Source: Planococcus sp. SK3692
GTDB lineage: Bacteria; Bacillota; Bacilli; Bacillales_A; Planococcaceae
NCBI RefSeq assembly: GCF_028890485.2
Contig: NZ_JARCHV010000001.1
Coordinates: 1,461,698 to 1,525,697, forward strand
Direction of reading: 5' to 3'
Length of the DNA: 64,000 bases
Shown here: piece by piece, positions 1 through 8,171 of the stretch
Layout of the letters: every line of letters begins with the position of its first letter
Numbering within the stretch: position 1 is the stretch's first letter
Notes under the pieces: model-generated
What the model was told of the DNA's origin: nothing
Database searches by the model: none
The model's input: the letters and a program-made list of their open reading frames with translations, nothing else
Translations under genes and position numbers: made by a program

Positions 1-80
1 TCTTGCCGAAGCCACTGCAAAAAGGGCGCTACGAAGCGAAATATGAAGGTATCGGCAGTGTCGAACTGACCGTCCATTAA
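1..80 (+). CDS. 3' end of a truncated CDS, possibly a hydratase/FAH-fold enzyme
   Basis: The last 25 codons of a plus-strand gene enter from the left edge in the frame that begins at base 3 and stop at TAA 78-80. The tail reads GRYEAKYEGIGSVELTVH. This resembles the closing beta-strand of 2-keto-4-pentenoate hydratase-like enzymes, which typically end with a GlyLeu/IleGlySerVal motif, but so short a piece cannot prove it. A terminator follows directly. The body of the gene lies outside the window. Confidence 0.5.
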   Translation, partial: LPKPLQKGRYEAKYEGIGSVELTVH

Positions 81-81
81 A

Positions 82-115
82 AAATCCCCGGCTGCTTTTG
101 CAGCTGGGGATTTTG
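82..115. terminator. bidirectional intrinsic terminator
   Basis: The stem TCCCCGGCTG/CAGCTGGGGA with a CTTTT loop has A-runs on the left and T-runs on the right. It sits between the truncated plus-strand gene and the convergent CoA-transferase gene, so it can serve both. Confidence 0.85.
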
Positions 116-141
116 ATATTCAACTAAAACAACACGTTCAT

Positions 142-1410
142 TTACAACAAGAAACCATTCTTTTTCGCATCGAACATCAGCTCATCGCGGAACTTCGGAT
201 GCGCGATGCCAATCAGGCGCTTTGCCCGCTCAGCAAGAGACACGCCGTGCAGGCGCGCGATGCCGTATTCCGTGACGATGTTGTCGACATCATTTTTACC
301 TGTCGTTATGACCGAGTGCGGCGCCAGATTCAACTTGATACGCGATAAGCTCTCACTTTTAGCAGTCGACGGCATGCAGATATAACCTTTGCCGTTTTCT
401 GCGAAGCGGACGCCCCGCGCGAAATCGACTTGGCCTCCGCTGGATGAATAGTATTTTCCGCCAACCGTTTCGGAAGCGCATTGGCCGTACAAATCAACTT
501 CCGTCGTCGCGTTGATTGACACGATATTTTTTTCTTTGGCAATTTCCCGTGGATCGTTGACAACACTTACCGGCAGCATCTCTACGGCTGGGTTGCCATC
601 AATGAAATCATACAAATTCTTCGATCCATAGGCGAACGTCGCAACGATTTTGCCGGGATTCGTAAATTTGCGCGTGCCGTCGATCGCTCCCGAATTGACC
701 AGGTCGGCCACGCCGTCCGGCAGCATTTCCGTATGGATGCCTAAATGGCGATGGTCTTTCAGCATACTGATGACCGCGTTCGGCACAGAACCGATGCCGA
801 TCTGAAGCGTATCGCCGTTTTCGATATCGCCGATGATCGACGAAGCGATCTGGATGTCCAACTCGCTGATTTCACTAGCCTTCTCTTCTGCAAGCGGCGC
901 GTGATGCTCCACATAGCCTGCGATTTGGCTAATGTGGATTTGGTTGCGGCCGAACGTCCGCGGCATATGTTCGTTCACTTCCAAAATGAACGGCACTTTG
1001 CCGACAAATTCAGCGACGTAATCGGCTTGTGTGCCGAATGTGAAGTAGCCGTGTTCGTCCATCGGTGAAGCGACTGTCATGATCATCGACATCTTCGTCG
1101 CTTTTTGCAATAGGCGCGGCATCTCGTGGAAATTATTCGGCACCAGGTCCATCTTCGCTTGCTGATATACTTTGCGGGTAGCGCCGCTCAGGAAATACGA
1201 GACGTGGCGGAGCTGCTCGAGTTCCCCGCGGATATAAGCACGGTCACGAAGAGCGAGCATCTGGTGGATCTTGACCCCGTCCAGCTCATTAGCGTGTTGT
1301 TCCAGAATATCGAGCAGACGGATCGGCTCTCCGTTTGCAATCGGCACGATGATATCCGCCTGTGATTCGATCAAATCGACTACTTGCTTCGGGCTAAGTT
1401 GTTTGGACAT
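142..1410 (-). CDS. acetyl-CoA hydrolase/CoA-transferase family protein
   Basis: A protein of about 422 residues of the acetyl-CoA hydrolase/4-hydroxybutyrate CoA-transferase family. Such enzymes move CoA between acyl groups (for example acetate and butyrate or 4-hydroxybutyrate) through a glutamyl-CoA thioester. Visible marks are the glycine-rich GDTLQIGIGSVPNAV stretch near residue 200 and INATTEVDLYGQ near 300, whose Glu is the expected catalytic residue. SSGGQVDFARG follows. AGGAG lies nine bases before the ATG at 1410; an upstream in-frame ATG at 1416 is too close to it, so I place the start at 1410. It stands alone between two terminators. The substrate cannot be told from sequence. Confidence 0.88.
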   Translation of the reverse strand: MSKQLSPKQVVDLIESQADIIVPIANGEPIRLLDILEQHANELDGVKIHQMLALRDRAYIRGELEQLRHVSYFLSGATRKVYQQAKMDLVPNNFHEMPRLLQKATKMSMIMTVASPMDEHGYFTFGTQADYVAEFVGKVPFILEVNEHMPRTFGRNQIHISQIAGYVEHHAPLAEEKASEISELDIQIASSIIGDIENGDTLQIGIGSVPNAVISMLKDHRHLGIHTEMLPDGVADLVNSGAIDGTRKFTNPGKIVATFAYGSKNLYDFIDGNPAVEMLPVSVVNDPREIAKEKNIVSINATTEVDLYGQCASETVGGKYYSSSGGQVDFARGVRFAENGKGYICMPSTAKSESLSRIKLNLAPHSVITTGKNDVDNIVTEYGIARLHGVSLAERAKRLIGIAHPKFRDELMFDAKKNGFLL

Positions 1411-1511
1411 CTGCATTCACTCCTGATTTCTAATATTATTTCCACTTTATCATAGAATTTGCGCTTGATTGAGTTGCCAAACTTTCACCGCTATTCTGCT
1501 TTTTCAGTCAA

Positions 1512-1553
1512 AAGAGCCGCCGCAAAACCATTATCGGTTGTGCGACGGCTCTT
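1512..1553 (-). terminator. intrinsic terminator
   Basis: A long imperfect stem from AAGAGCCG to CGGCTCTT, with a T-run on the minus strand, lies just downstream of the small membrane protein gene. Confidence 0.75.
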
Positions 1554-1556
1554 CTC

Positions 1557-1769
1557 CTATTTATTGCTGCGTTTTTTCACTGCAAAACTCGCGATGATGC
1601 CGCCAATCCCAAATGCGGCCATCACTCCCCATAAAATAAGAAGGATAATCGAACCGATCCCAGCGCCGCCGTCCATGACCGATGACAGCTGCAGGAAAAA
1701 GAAGCCGAGGCTGAAAATTACAATCGCCCCGAAATAAATCAATCTGGCATTGAAACTGAAATTCTTCAT
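1557..1769 (-). CDS. small two-helix membrane protein
   Basis: A protein of about 70 residues. Two hydrophobic segments (roughly residues 8-28 and 36-60) are joined by a short glycine-rich turn, and the tail is basic (KKRSNK). This points to a small cytoplasmic-membrane protein with a cytosolic C-terminus. AAAGGGG eight bases upstream favours the ATG at 1769 over a TTG six bases earlier. It lies downstream of sbcC in the same direction with a gap of about 100 bases, so read-through from sbcDC is possible. I do not recognise the family. Confidence 0.65.
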   Translation of the reverse strand: MKNFSFNARLIYFGAIVIFSLGFFFLQLSSVMDGGAGIGSIILLILWGVMAAFGIGGIIASFAVKKRSNK

Positions 1770-1876
1770 CTTCAAAACCCCTTTGCCGATCTGCTTCGCT
1801 TGTTTTTAAAAACACGTTCCGTAAGCAAGCTTTGCTCTTATCATTCACGTTCAAGACAGCTTATAAACGTTTCTTG

Positions 1877-4800
1877 TTATTTTAATTGGAAACGCGTCCG
1901 ACTGATGCCTTCTTTCGTCTTCTCCACTTCCAAAATGGCCGGAATCGCTGCTTTCAATTCCTGTACATGGGAAATGACGCCGATCATGCGGCCCGATTTC
2001 TGCAAGTCCACCAAAGTCTCAATCGCTTTATTCAAAGATTCCTCATCCAGTGAGCCGAAACCTTCATCAATAAACATCGTTTCGATCGATACATTGCCTT
2101 CAAAACTTTGGATAACATCAGCCATGCCAAGTGCCAGACACAGGGAGGCATTGAACTTCTCACCGCCGGACATCGTTTTGACGTCGCGCGTCTGGCCGGT
2201 ATAGGCGTCGTATACATCCAGGCCTAGACCGCTTTGTTTCCCGCGCGCTTCCTGACGGTCGCTTCTCGTCAAATGGAATTGCCCGTTCGACAAATGCTTC
2301 AAGCGTTCATTGGCCGCTTCCAAAATCTGCTCCAAATACTCAATTTGCAAATAGCGCTCGAATGACAGCTTCACATCGTTCTGGCCCCGGATCGTATCGT
2401 AAAGGTCGACGATGCGCGCAAACTCCGCTTCAGCGGCCGCTTCTTTGGCAGACGCTTCGGAGACTTCGTCAAAGAACGCTTGGGTTTTTTTCTGATACTC
2501 TTTGGATCGATTCAATTCAGACAGCGCCTGTTCATAATCGGCCTTCAATTCGGCAAGCACTTGTTCCGCATCCGAGATATCAATACGGCTACGGTTATCA
2601 AGGGCATTTTCGAGTTCTGCCGTTTGCCGCTCTGTCGTGTGACGGTCTTGCTTGTACTGCTCAATTCGCGTTTTCAATTCTTCGTAACGGGATGCTTCCA
2701 GTTTGGCCTCTTGATAAGCTTCCTTCGTAGCGAAATCGGATTTCACGAGCGCTTCCTCGAAACGGCTTTCAGCGTGTTCAAGCTTTTCTTGCAGTTCTTG
2801 CACGGACTGCTTGCTATGGCGAAGCGACACCGCTGCCTCCGACAGTTGACGCTCGGCTTTTTGCAGGGCATCCTGCGCTTGTTGCCAAGCCGCTTCTAAG
2901 CGCTCTTTCGTTTCCTGCGCTTTTGCAGTCTCCACTTGAAGCGACCCAAGATTACGGAGCGCTGCCGGGATCGATGTCAGTTTACTTTCCAATACCGCTT
3001 GTGCCGATTCATGCGCGGAGCGTTTTTCGTGCGCGCTGTGCTGAGCTTCCGCCTGTTGTTTTTTTAAGCTAGATAACTGCTCTTCCATCTCGCCAAACGC
3101 CAACTTGCGCTTTCGCAGCTGTTCCTTATCGGACTGCAATTGATTGAGCTCTCCAGTTAATGAATGCTGCTCAGCCCGCGCCGCCTCCAATTGCACGCCA
3201 GCTTGTTCTGCAGCAAGTGACATGGCATCCAGTTCCACTCGCTTCTCTGCCGCTTGCTCATGAAGCGCTGCTTGTTCCGCTTGTGTTTTGCGGAATTTCT
3301 GCTCACTTTGCGCCAATAATTGCTTAGCCTGTTCCATTGCTTGCTGGCCCACTGTTGCAGAACTGCCTGGCTGTTTTGCCGGATGGTCGAGGCTGCCGCA
3401 AACCGGGCATGCCTCCCCGTCGTGCAGATTCGATGCGAGCAGCGCCGCCTGGTTGGCGAACCAATTATGTTCCATCAATTGATAGGCTTCTTGCGCTTGT
3501 TCAAATTCCGCCTGACTTTCCGCTGATTGTTCAGCTAAACTTTCAAGCTTTTGTGCCAAACGCAGATATTCCTCCAAAACGCGTTGTTGCTGCGCCAACC
3601 GGTTCTGGCGGTCCCGCTTATCATCGAAATGCTCTAGCCTTTCTTCCAGTTGGTGAATGAATGATTTCGTTTGGGCCAGCTGCTGCTCGGCACTTGCTGT
3701 TTGTTCATCCGTTCTTTGCAATGCGGTTCTAGCGTGAATAGCGGCTTTCTCCAATTGCTGGACAGCTGCACGCTGTTGTTCGAGTTCCTTTACGCCTTCT
3801 TCCATATCAAGCAAACGGATCAGCGCTTGCTGTGCAGTTTGACGTTGTTCGCGTCGGCTTTCTTCTTCATCCTTCACTATCTGCGCCTGCCGCTTCATTT
3901 CCTGAGCTTGCTGTTCAGCCGTCTTGGCACGAAGCAGTTCTTCTTGTTTTTGGCGCTCATTGGCCAACAATTCCAGCACCTGCTCTTCCAAGCCAGAGAT
4001 CATTCCTGCCTGATCGGCTGCTGTGACTTGCATTTCCCACTCTTTGACCGACGGAAGTTGTTGTTCGAGTTCGTGCAAATGGCGCTTTTTCACTTCCAAT
4101 TCGTCGAAGCGCTCGTTCCAGCCTTTCGCTTCGTGGAACTCGCCCATCTTTTTATTGTGGAAATCATAAGATTGCCGATAGCGCTCTTGCAGGCTAGTGC
4201 TTTCCGATTGATAATGGCGGATTTCCCCTTCAAGCCCTGTGAGCAATTGGCTCCGCTGGAACTCAGCTTGTGCGAATACTTCAAAAAGAGCCGATTCACG
4301 CTGCGGCAAAGAACCCGCAATAGCCTGCACTTGTTCTTTATAAAGCAGTTGCTGTGCTTTAAACCGTTCCTGCGCCTCGTCTTTTTTCTGCTTGAGCCGC
4401 TCGGCCACTAAACGGTAAGGTTCGGTGCGGAAAATCTTTCTCAAAATCGCTTCTTTATTATCGGTTTCAGACGTCAAGAGCTTGCGAAATTCCCCTTGCG
4501 GCAGCATGACAATCTGGTTGAACTGTGAAAAAGTCAGCCCGAGAATTTCTTCGATGCGCCGGTTGAGTTCCGAGACAATTTGACGCTCGACGCACGGCTT
4601 TTCGCCCATATCCGTCACTTCGAAAAATTCGTAGCGTTCACCGGTCGCGCTTTTATTGCCTTTTTTCACATGGCTCATCTGGCGCAGAATGCGGTAAGTC
4701 GTGCCGTGCACTTCAAAGGTCAATTCGGCTGATGTATGGACCGAATCTTTGGCAAAATCGCTGCGCAGGTTTTTCGGTTCGCTGCGGTCCGAGCCACTTG

Positions 4801-4966
4801 CAGATCCATAAAGTGCGAAACAAATGCCATCGAAGATGCTTGTTTTGCCGGAACCGGTGCTGCCCGAAATGACAAATAAGCGATTGCCTTCCAAGTCCTC
4901 AAAATTGATTTCCTCACTGTCGCGGTACGGGCCGAATGCCGTCAATTTCAATTTGACCGGTCTCAT
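1877..4966 (-). CDS. sbcC: exonuclease subunit SbcC (SMC-like ATPase)
   Basis: Large subunit (1029 aa) of the SbcCD (Mre11-Rad50-type) nuclease, which opens hairpins and trims DNA ends during repair. Walker A GSTGSGKT is at residues 35-42. Two long Gln/Glu/Ala-rich coiled coils flank a zinc hook CPVC near residue 518, used for dimerisation. The ABC signature SGGE is near 933 and Walker B FIDEGFGSLDEE near 967. Order and length match Bacillus SbcC. The start overlaps the stop of sbcD by four bases (ATGA), so the two genes are translationally coupled. The LexA-type box before sbcD suggests damage induction of both. Confidence 0.97.
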   Translation of the reverse strand: MRPVKLKLTAFGPYRDSEEINFEDLEGNRLFVISGSTGSGKTSIFDGICFALYGSASGSDRSEPKNLRSDFAKDSVHTSAELTFEVHGTTYRILRQMSHVKKGNKSATGERYEFFEVTDMGEKPCVERQIVSELNRRIEEILGLTFSQFNQIVMLPQGEFRKLLTSETDNKEAILRKIFRTEPYRLVAERLKQKKDEAQERFKAQQLLYKEQVQAIAGSLPQRESALFEVFAQAEFQRSQLLTGLEGEIRHYQSESTSLQERYRQSYDFHNKKMGEFHEAKGWNERFDELEVKKRHLHELEQQLPSVKEWEMQVTAADQAGMISGLEEQVLELLANERQKQEELLRAKTAEQQAQEMKRQAQIVKDEEESRREQRQTAQQALIRLLDMEEGVKELEQQRAAVQQLEKAAIHARTALQRTDEQTASAEQQLAQTKSFIHQLEERLEHFDDKRDRQNRLAQQQRVLEEYLRLAQKLESLAEQSAESQAEFEQAQEAYQLMEHNWFANQAALLASNLHDGEACPVCGSLDHPAKQPGSSATVGQQAMEQAKQLLAQSEQKFRKTQAEQAALHEQAAEKRVELDAMSLAAEQAGVQLEAARAEQHSLTGELNQLQSDKEQLRKRKLAFGEMEEQLSSLKKQQAEAQHSAHEKRSAHESAQAVLESKLTSIPAALRNLGSLQVETAKAQETKERLEAAWQQAQDALQKAERQLSEAAVSLRHSKQSVQELQEKLEHAESRFEEALVKSDFATKEAYQEAKLEASRYEELKTRIEQYKQDRHTTERQTAELENALDNRSRIDISDAEQVLAELKADYEQALSELNRSKEYQKKTQAFFDEVSEASAKEAAAEAEFARIVDLYDTIRGQNDVKLSFERYLQIEYLEQILEAANERLKHLSNGQFHLTRSDRQEARGKQSGLGLDVYDAYTGQTRDVKTMSGGEKFNASLCLALGMADVIQSFEGNVSIETMFIDEGFGSLDEESLNKAIETLVDLQKSGRMIGVISHVQELKAAIPAILEVEKTKEGISRTRFQLK

Positions 4967-6126
4967 GATTTCACCTCTTCCCGTTCAGAATCTGCTTGCA
5001 GGAATTCCTGCAGCACTTCACCGAACAGTTCCGCTGTTTCCCCAGACGGTGCATCGCCTTTTACTTCTTCATAGAATGCATTAAACAATTGCATCGGATC
5101 CATTTTCCGGCGGTTGCCAATGGTCGATTCGCCGGCTTCTTTTGCGAAAGTTTTGCGCTGGACGTGCATCGCATTCGGATACACCGATCGCACTTTTTCC
5201 ATAGGGTACAAAACAGGCGTCTCGTCGAGCAAAGTGACAAAAACATAATCATCGCTTTTTTCATGCCCCATGATGTCCGCAATGGTCCCTTCGACTGAAC
5301 GCATATCACGTGCCGCTTCGAACAAACGTTTTGCGACCGTGACAGAACCGTCTGCCGCCAAGTCGACGATATGAAACCCTTTTTGATGATGCTCTTCTGA
5401 AATCGAATATTTTAACGGCGACCCCGAATAACGGATCGTCTCATTCAATACATAATGCGCTTTATGGAGATGGCCGAGCGCGGTGTAATGGAACGGTTGG
5501 AAATGCTGCGCGCTGACGTGTTCCGCGCCGCCGATCGCGAGCGGCCGTTCGGAATCGCTCGTATTGTCTTCTTGTTCACCGCGCGGCGTCACAAACGCAT
5601 GGCCGACGAATATGTGGCGCGCTGATGGATCCATGCTAGCGGATATGCGAGCAGTGATCGCTTTCATCGCGTCGTCATGCGTTTTGATGTCCGGATTTTC
5701 AAACACGTGGCGCACCATTGATGGATCGGTGTACGGAACCAAGTGAAAATGGACTTCGCCCGCGGCATCTTCTAGCACGACTGGTTCGGACTGTGCACGG
5801 ATTGGCCCCGTAATATGGAGGCCGTTGCTCTTTAATGCGCGGCTCCCAAAATCCAAGCGGCCGGGACTATCGTGGTTTCCTGCCACTGCGATCACCGGCA
5901 CTTTCATATCCAGCACGATTTTCGCGAGTGTATCATCCAGCAACTGCACCGCTTCTGTCGGCGGCACTGCGCGGTCATATAAATCGCCCGCAATAATCAG
6001 TGCATCGGGGCGCTCTTGTTCAATCACTTTAATCAATTGCTCAAGCACAAATCGCTGGTCTTCTGTCATATGTACGCCCTGCACCAATTTTCCGAGATGC
6101 CAGTCAGCGGTATGGATGAATTTCAT
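4963..6126 (-). CDS. sbcD: exonuclease subunit SbcD (Mre11-like phosphoesterase)
   Basis: Nuclease subunit (387 aa) of SbcCD. The Mre11-type metallophosphoesterase motifs appear in order: DWHLGK at residues 8-13, GDLYD at 47-51, GNHD at 83-86, then GHAF and GHLH in the middle of the protein. These supply the Mn-binding residues. It is the first gene of the operon and overlaps sbcC by four bases. AAAGGGG lies upstream of the ATG. A near-consensus LexA box sits about 30 bases before the start, downstream of a TATAAT on the minus strand, which is consistent with SOS control. Confidence 0.97.
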   Translation of the reverse strand: MKFIHTADWHLGKLVQGVHMTEDQRFVLEQLIKVIEQERPDALIIAGDLYDRAVPPTEAVQLLDDTLAKIVLDMKVPVIAVAGNHDSPGRLDFGSRALKSNGLHITGPIRAQSEPVVLEDAAGEVHFHLVPYTDPSMVRHVFENPDIKTHDDAMKAITARISASMDPSARHIFVGHAFVTPRGEQEDNTSDSERPLAIGGAEHVSAQHFQPFHYTALGHLHKAHYVLNETIRYSGSPLKYSISEEHHQKGFHIVDLAADGSVTVAKRLFEAARDMRSVEGTIADIMGHEKSDDYVFVTLLDETPVLYPMEKVRSVYPNAMHVQRKTFAKEAGESTIGNRRKMDPMQLFNAFYEEVKGDAPSGETAELFGEVLQEFLQADSEREEVKS

Positions 6127-6154
6127 AAAATGATCCCCTTTCTTCTATATAAAA

Positions 6155-6166
6155 GAATATACGTTC
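6155..6166 (-). promoter_or_regulatory. candidate LexA (SOS) box before sbcD
   Basis: Read on the minus strand the site is GAACGTATATTC, preceded by C. It has one mismatch to the Gram-positive SOS consensus CGAAC-N4-GTTCG. It lies between a minus-strand TATAAT (6172-6177) and the sbcD start, a position that would block transcription. Confidence 0.6.
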
Positions 6167-6192
6167 GTTCCATTATACACGATTCATTTCAC

Positions 6193-6221
6193 TTGTTTCA
6201 TTCCCCAGCCCGGTATATAAT
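6193..6221 (+). promoter_or_regulatory. promoter of the small WYL-like gene
   Basis: A perfect -10 TATAAT (6216-6221) lies 17 bases after a weak -35 TTGTTT (6193-6198). The LexA-type box begins two bases after the -10, over the expected transcription start. Confidence 0.6.
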
Positions 6222-6223
6222 AA

Positions 6224-6235
6224 GAACAAACGTTC
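6224..6235 (+). promoter_or_regulatory. LexA (SOS) box before the WYL-like gene
   Basis: GAACAAACGTTC is a perfect match to GAAC-N4-GTTC, and the flanks extend the palindrome (AAGAAC...GTTCTT). It overlaps the expected start site of the promoter at 6193-6221. Confidence 0.75.
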
Positions 6236-6254
6236 TTATCTAAGGAGGGTTATG

Positions 6255-6476
6255 ATGAAAGCACAGCTATTGAAAGCATTCAAATACCGGCAATTAATCG
6301 ACATGATGTATATTTCAAACGACGGCACCATCAGTAAACGCCGTGTCAAAATCTTGAAAGTCAGCGGCGATTCGTTCCAAGCTTACTGTTTTCTGCGCCG
6401 TGAGAAGCGCCACTTCAAAATCAGCCATGTGCTTTCATGCATGCCCGTCCAGACGAGAGAACGCCAAATTGTCTGA
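6255..6476 (+). CDS. small WYL/YolD-like protein, SOS box in front
   Basis: A basic protein of about 73 residues. Its core pattern (I-x-MMYIS-x-DGTISKRRVKI, then a hydrophobic AYCFLR and FKISHVL) resembles an isolated WYL beta-barrel module, the ligand-sensing part of many DNA-damage regulators, or more loosely the YolD family found beside error-prone polymerases. There is no helix-turn-helix. AAGGAGG precedes two adjacent ATGs; the second (6255) has the better spacing. A perfect LexA box covers its promoter and it is divergent from sbcDC, so a role in the damage response is inferred. The molecular function is unknown. Confidence 0.7.
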   Translation: MKAQLLKAFKYRQLIDMMYISNDGTISKRRVKILKVSGDSFQAYCFLRREKRHFKISHVLSCMPVQTRERQIV

Positions 6477-6542
6477 ATCCTTTTCCGACTCTTCCTCCTT
6501 TATGCTACACTAAGAGGAAATGGAAAATGGAGGATGAGACTC

Positions 6543-6983
6543 ATGAGATTAACCGTTTACCTTGCAGGCGAAATTCACAGTTCCTGGCGCGAAGAAATCA
6601 AAAAGAAATCCTTGGCACTCAATCTGCCGGTCGATTTCGTCGGCCCGATGGAAGACCATGACCGCTCCGATAATATCGGCGAAGAGATCCTTGGCGAACA
6701 GCCAAATGCGATCTTCAAGGATGCTGCGGCATCCAGCTTTAATAATTTGCGTACAAGTGTGTTGATGGAAAACTCGGACCTTGTCATCGCCTTGTTCGGC
6801 GAGCAGTACAAGCAGTGGAATACCGCGATGGACGCAAGCGCCGCTTTGGCAAACCATAAGCCGCTCATCGTCATTCGCCCTGAAAAACTGCACCATCCAT
6901 TAAAAGAACTGTCCCAAAAAGCGAACGCCACCGTCGAAACGTGTGACCAGGCGATCAAAGCATTGTCTTATATTTTCGAATAA
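6543..6983 (+). CDS. ytoQ: YtoQ family protein
   Basis: A 146-residue soluble protein of the YtoQ family of Bacillales, whose function is not established. It opens with LTVYLAGEIHSSWREEI and carries a hydrophilic EDHDRSDNIGEEILGE stretch near residue 40. The middle strand VLMENSDLVIALFGEQYKQWN recalls the nucleoside-deoxyribosyltransferase-like/SLOG fold, so nucleotide binding is a guess. GGAGG is nine bases before the ATG at 6543; an earlier ATG at 6534 is too close to it. The gene is single and followed at once by a strong terminator. Confidence 0.85.
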   Translation: MRLTVYLAGEIHSSWREEIKKKSLALNLPVDFVGPMEDHDRSDNIGEEILGEQPNAIFKDAAASSFNNLRTSVLMENSDLVIALFGEQYKQWNTAMDASAALANHKPLIVIRPEKLHHPLKELSQKANATVETCDQAIKALSYIFE

Positions 6984-6984
6984 C

Positions 6985-7019
6985 AAAAAGTGCAGCGGCT
7001 CAGGCCGTTGCACTTTTTT
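6985..7019 (+). terminator. intrinsic terminator of ytoQ
   Basis: The stem AAAAAGTGCA-G-CGGC pairs with GCCG-T-TGCACTTTTT and ends in a T-run, two bases after the ytoQ stop. Confidence 0.85.
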
Positions 7020-7450
7020 GTTGATACATTTGAACGGTGGAAAATCGAAGATGCTTGGTGTTTATGCTTCGCTGGGCTAGGTAGCGAGAGTCTTCTTGTG
7101 GCAGTGTTGCTGAGGATTAAATGGAACTTCGCCTTGGCAGTCGCCGCCCGGCTTTGGGTTGGCCTTTTGCAACAAGCCAGGAAGAACACCTGTCTTATTG
7201 CGTCGGCTCACCCGTGACGCTGGGCGGCTTGGAGATTTCATTGTGTGAAGAATGTTTAACCGGATTCGTTTCTGTATTCAGTTGCCGGCTAGCGGGGGAA
7301 TCGCTTCCAGGGATGAGGCGTCTAATCATTTGACGTCTCAATCTGACAGCTTGTTGTTTTTTAGTGGATCGGAGCGATACTTCATTTTTGACTTAGTTGA
7401 AGCAAGCTATAGAATTTGGTGCATTTCCACACTTCACGTTAAATAGAGAG
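7020..7450. other. non-coding stretch, content unexplained
   Basis: About 430 bases without a believable gene on either strand. Short open frames exist but lack ribosome binding sites and protein-like composition. Local GC-rich pieces (for example 7140-7230) look like decayed sequence. I recognise nothing specific. It leads directly into the repeat at 7451-7655. Confidence 0.5.
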
Positions 7451-7655
7451 AAGAAACGACCTCCCACTTTAATTCGAGAGACGAAGCGGAAGGGGCCGAC
7501 GCCTGGGGGACCGCGCGGGACTGGCGAAACCTATGCGGCTTGCCGCAAGGGTTCGACGCCCGCCCCATTCCTGGGCAGCTGAAAGCGCGACGTCCTGTCG
7601 CATCAGCTGCATGACTCGCATCCTGCGAGCCCCAAGCGTACCCCTGCAGCGTAGT
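7451..7655 (+). repeat. structured dispersed repeat, copy 1
   Basis: A GC-rich stretch unlike its surroundings, full of small hairpins. Its right half (7574-7655) matches the reverse complement of 58034-58113. Shared pieces include CGCGACGTCCTGTC and CAGCTGCATGAC. Hairpin A pairs CAGCTGA (7576-7582) with TCAGCTG (7603-7609). Hairpin B pairs CTCGCA (7615-7620) with TGCGAG (7624-7629) around TCC. A further GCGGC/GCCGC hairpin lies at 7535-7546. It has no open frame and no flanking direct repeats that I can see. It may be a non-autonomous mobile element or a structured RNA. Confidence 0.7.
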
Positions 7656-7741
7656 CTTATAACTAAAGCGTTTGGACATTCAGAGCTGCCTCAATTGGAA
7701 TCTATTATAGTCTCTACCACTCCACATACTTGATTCCATAC

Positions 7742-7776
7742 AAAACCCGCCGAAAATATTCTCGGCGGGTTTTGTA
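7742..7776 (-). terminator. intrinsic terminator of the DUF4870 gene
   Basis: The stem AAAACCCGCCGA/TCGGCGGGTTTT with a short AT loop ends in TTTTGT on the minus strand, 18 bases past the stop of the DUF4870 gene. Confidence 0.85.
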
Positions 7777-7793
7777 ATGCTGCTTCTATTCCA

Positions 7794-8102
7794 TTATTGG
7801 TACCATGAACCGACGACCGGATAGTTGTACGGCTCGTTGTTCAAAGCTTTGACGATCGCAATAATCGGTATGATGATCGCGATGGCGCCGAACAATAGCA
7901 AGAGCGGGAATCCGATTAATATCACAGTCAGCAAGCTCGATGCAAAAATTAGCGCACTCATGACCAATTGGAACAATAAAGCTTGGATCGACAGTTTCTT
8001 CACTTCCTGGTCAGACGACAGAATAAATACAATCACCGGGACAAGAAAAGGGGCGAAAAACGCACTGGCATGGACAAGTATTTTCATTCCTGTGTTCTCC
8101 AT
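7794..8102 (-). CDS. DUF4870 membrane protein
   Basis: A 102-residue membrane protein of the DUF4870 type. Hydrophobic segments fall at about residues 7-28, 42-62 and 66-86, with the polar loop SSDQEVKKLSIQALLFQ between the first two, which is typical of the family. The tail NEPYNYPVVGSWYQ is aromatic. GGAGG precedes the ATG. Function is unknown; relatives are small integral membrane proteins of the cytoplasmic membrane. It has its own terminator. Confidence 0.8.
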   Translation of the reverse strand: MENTGMKILVHASAFFAPFLVPVIVFILSSDQEVKKLSIQALLFQLVMSALIFASSLLTVILIGFPLLLLFGAIAIIIPIIAIVKALNNEPYNYPVVGSWYQ

Positions 8103-8171
8103 TGAGTTGACCTCCAGTCAAATTGCTTTCTTATCTTTATATACGGCTGGTGATCGGAAAAGTTTCATTTT

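Noticed and set aside
1776..1876. GTTTTTAAAAAC palindrome as a sbcC terminator
   Set aside because: The stem is short and AT-only, with no T-run placed to act as a terminator.
3671..4411. Open frame of 246 codons on the plus strand
   Set aside because: It is the reverse-strand shadow of the sbcC coiled coil (Leu/Phe-rich translation of Gln/Glu codons).
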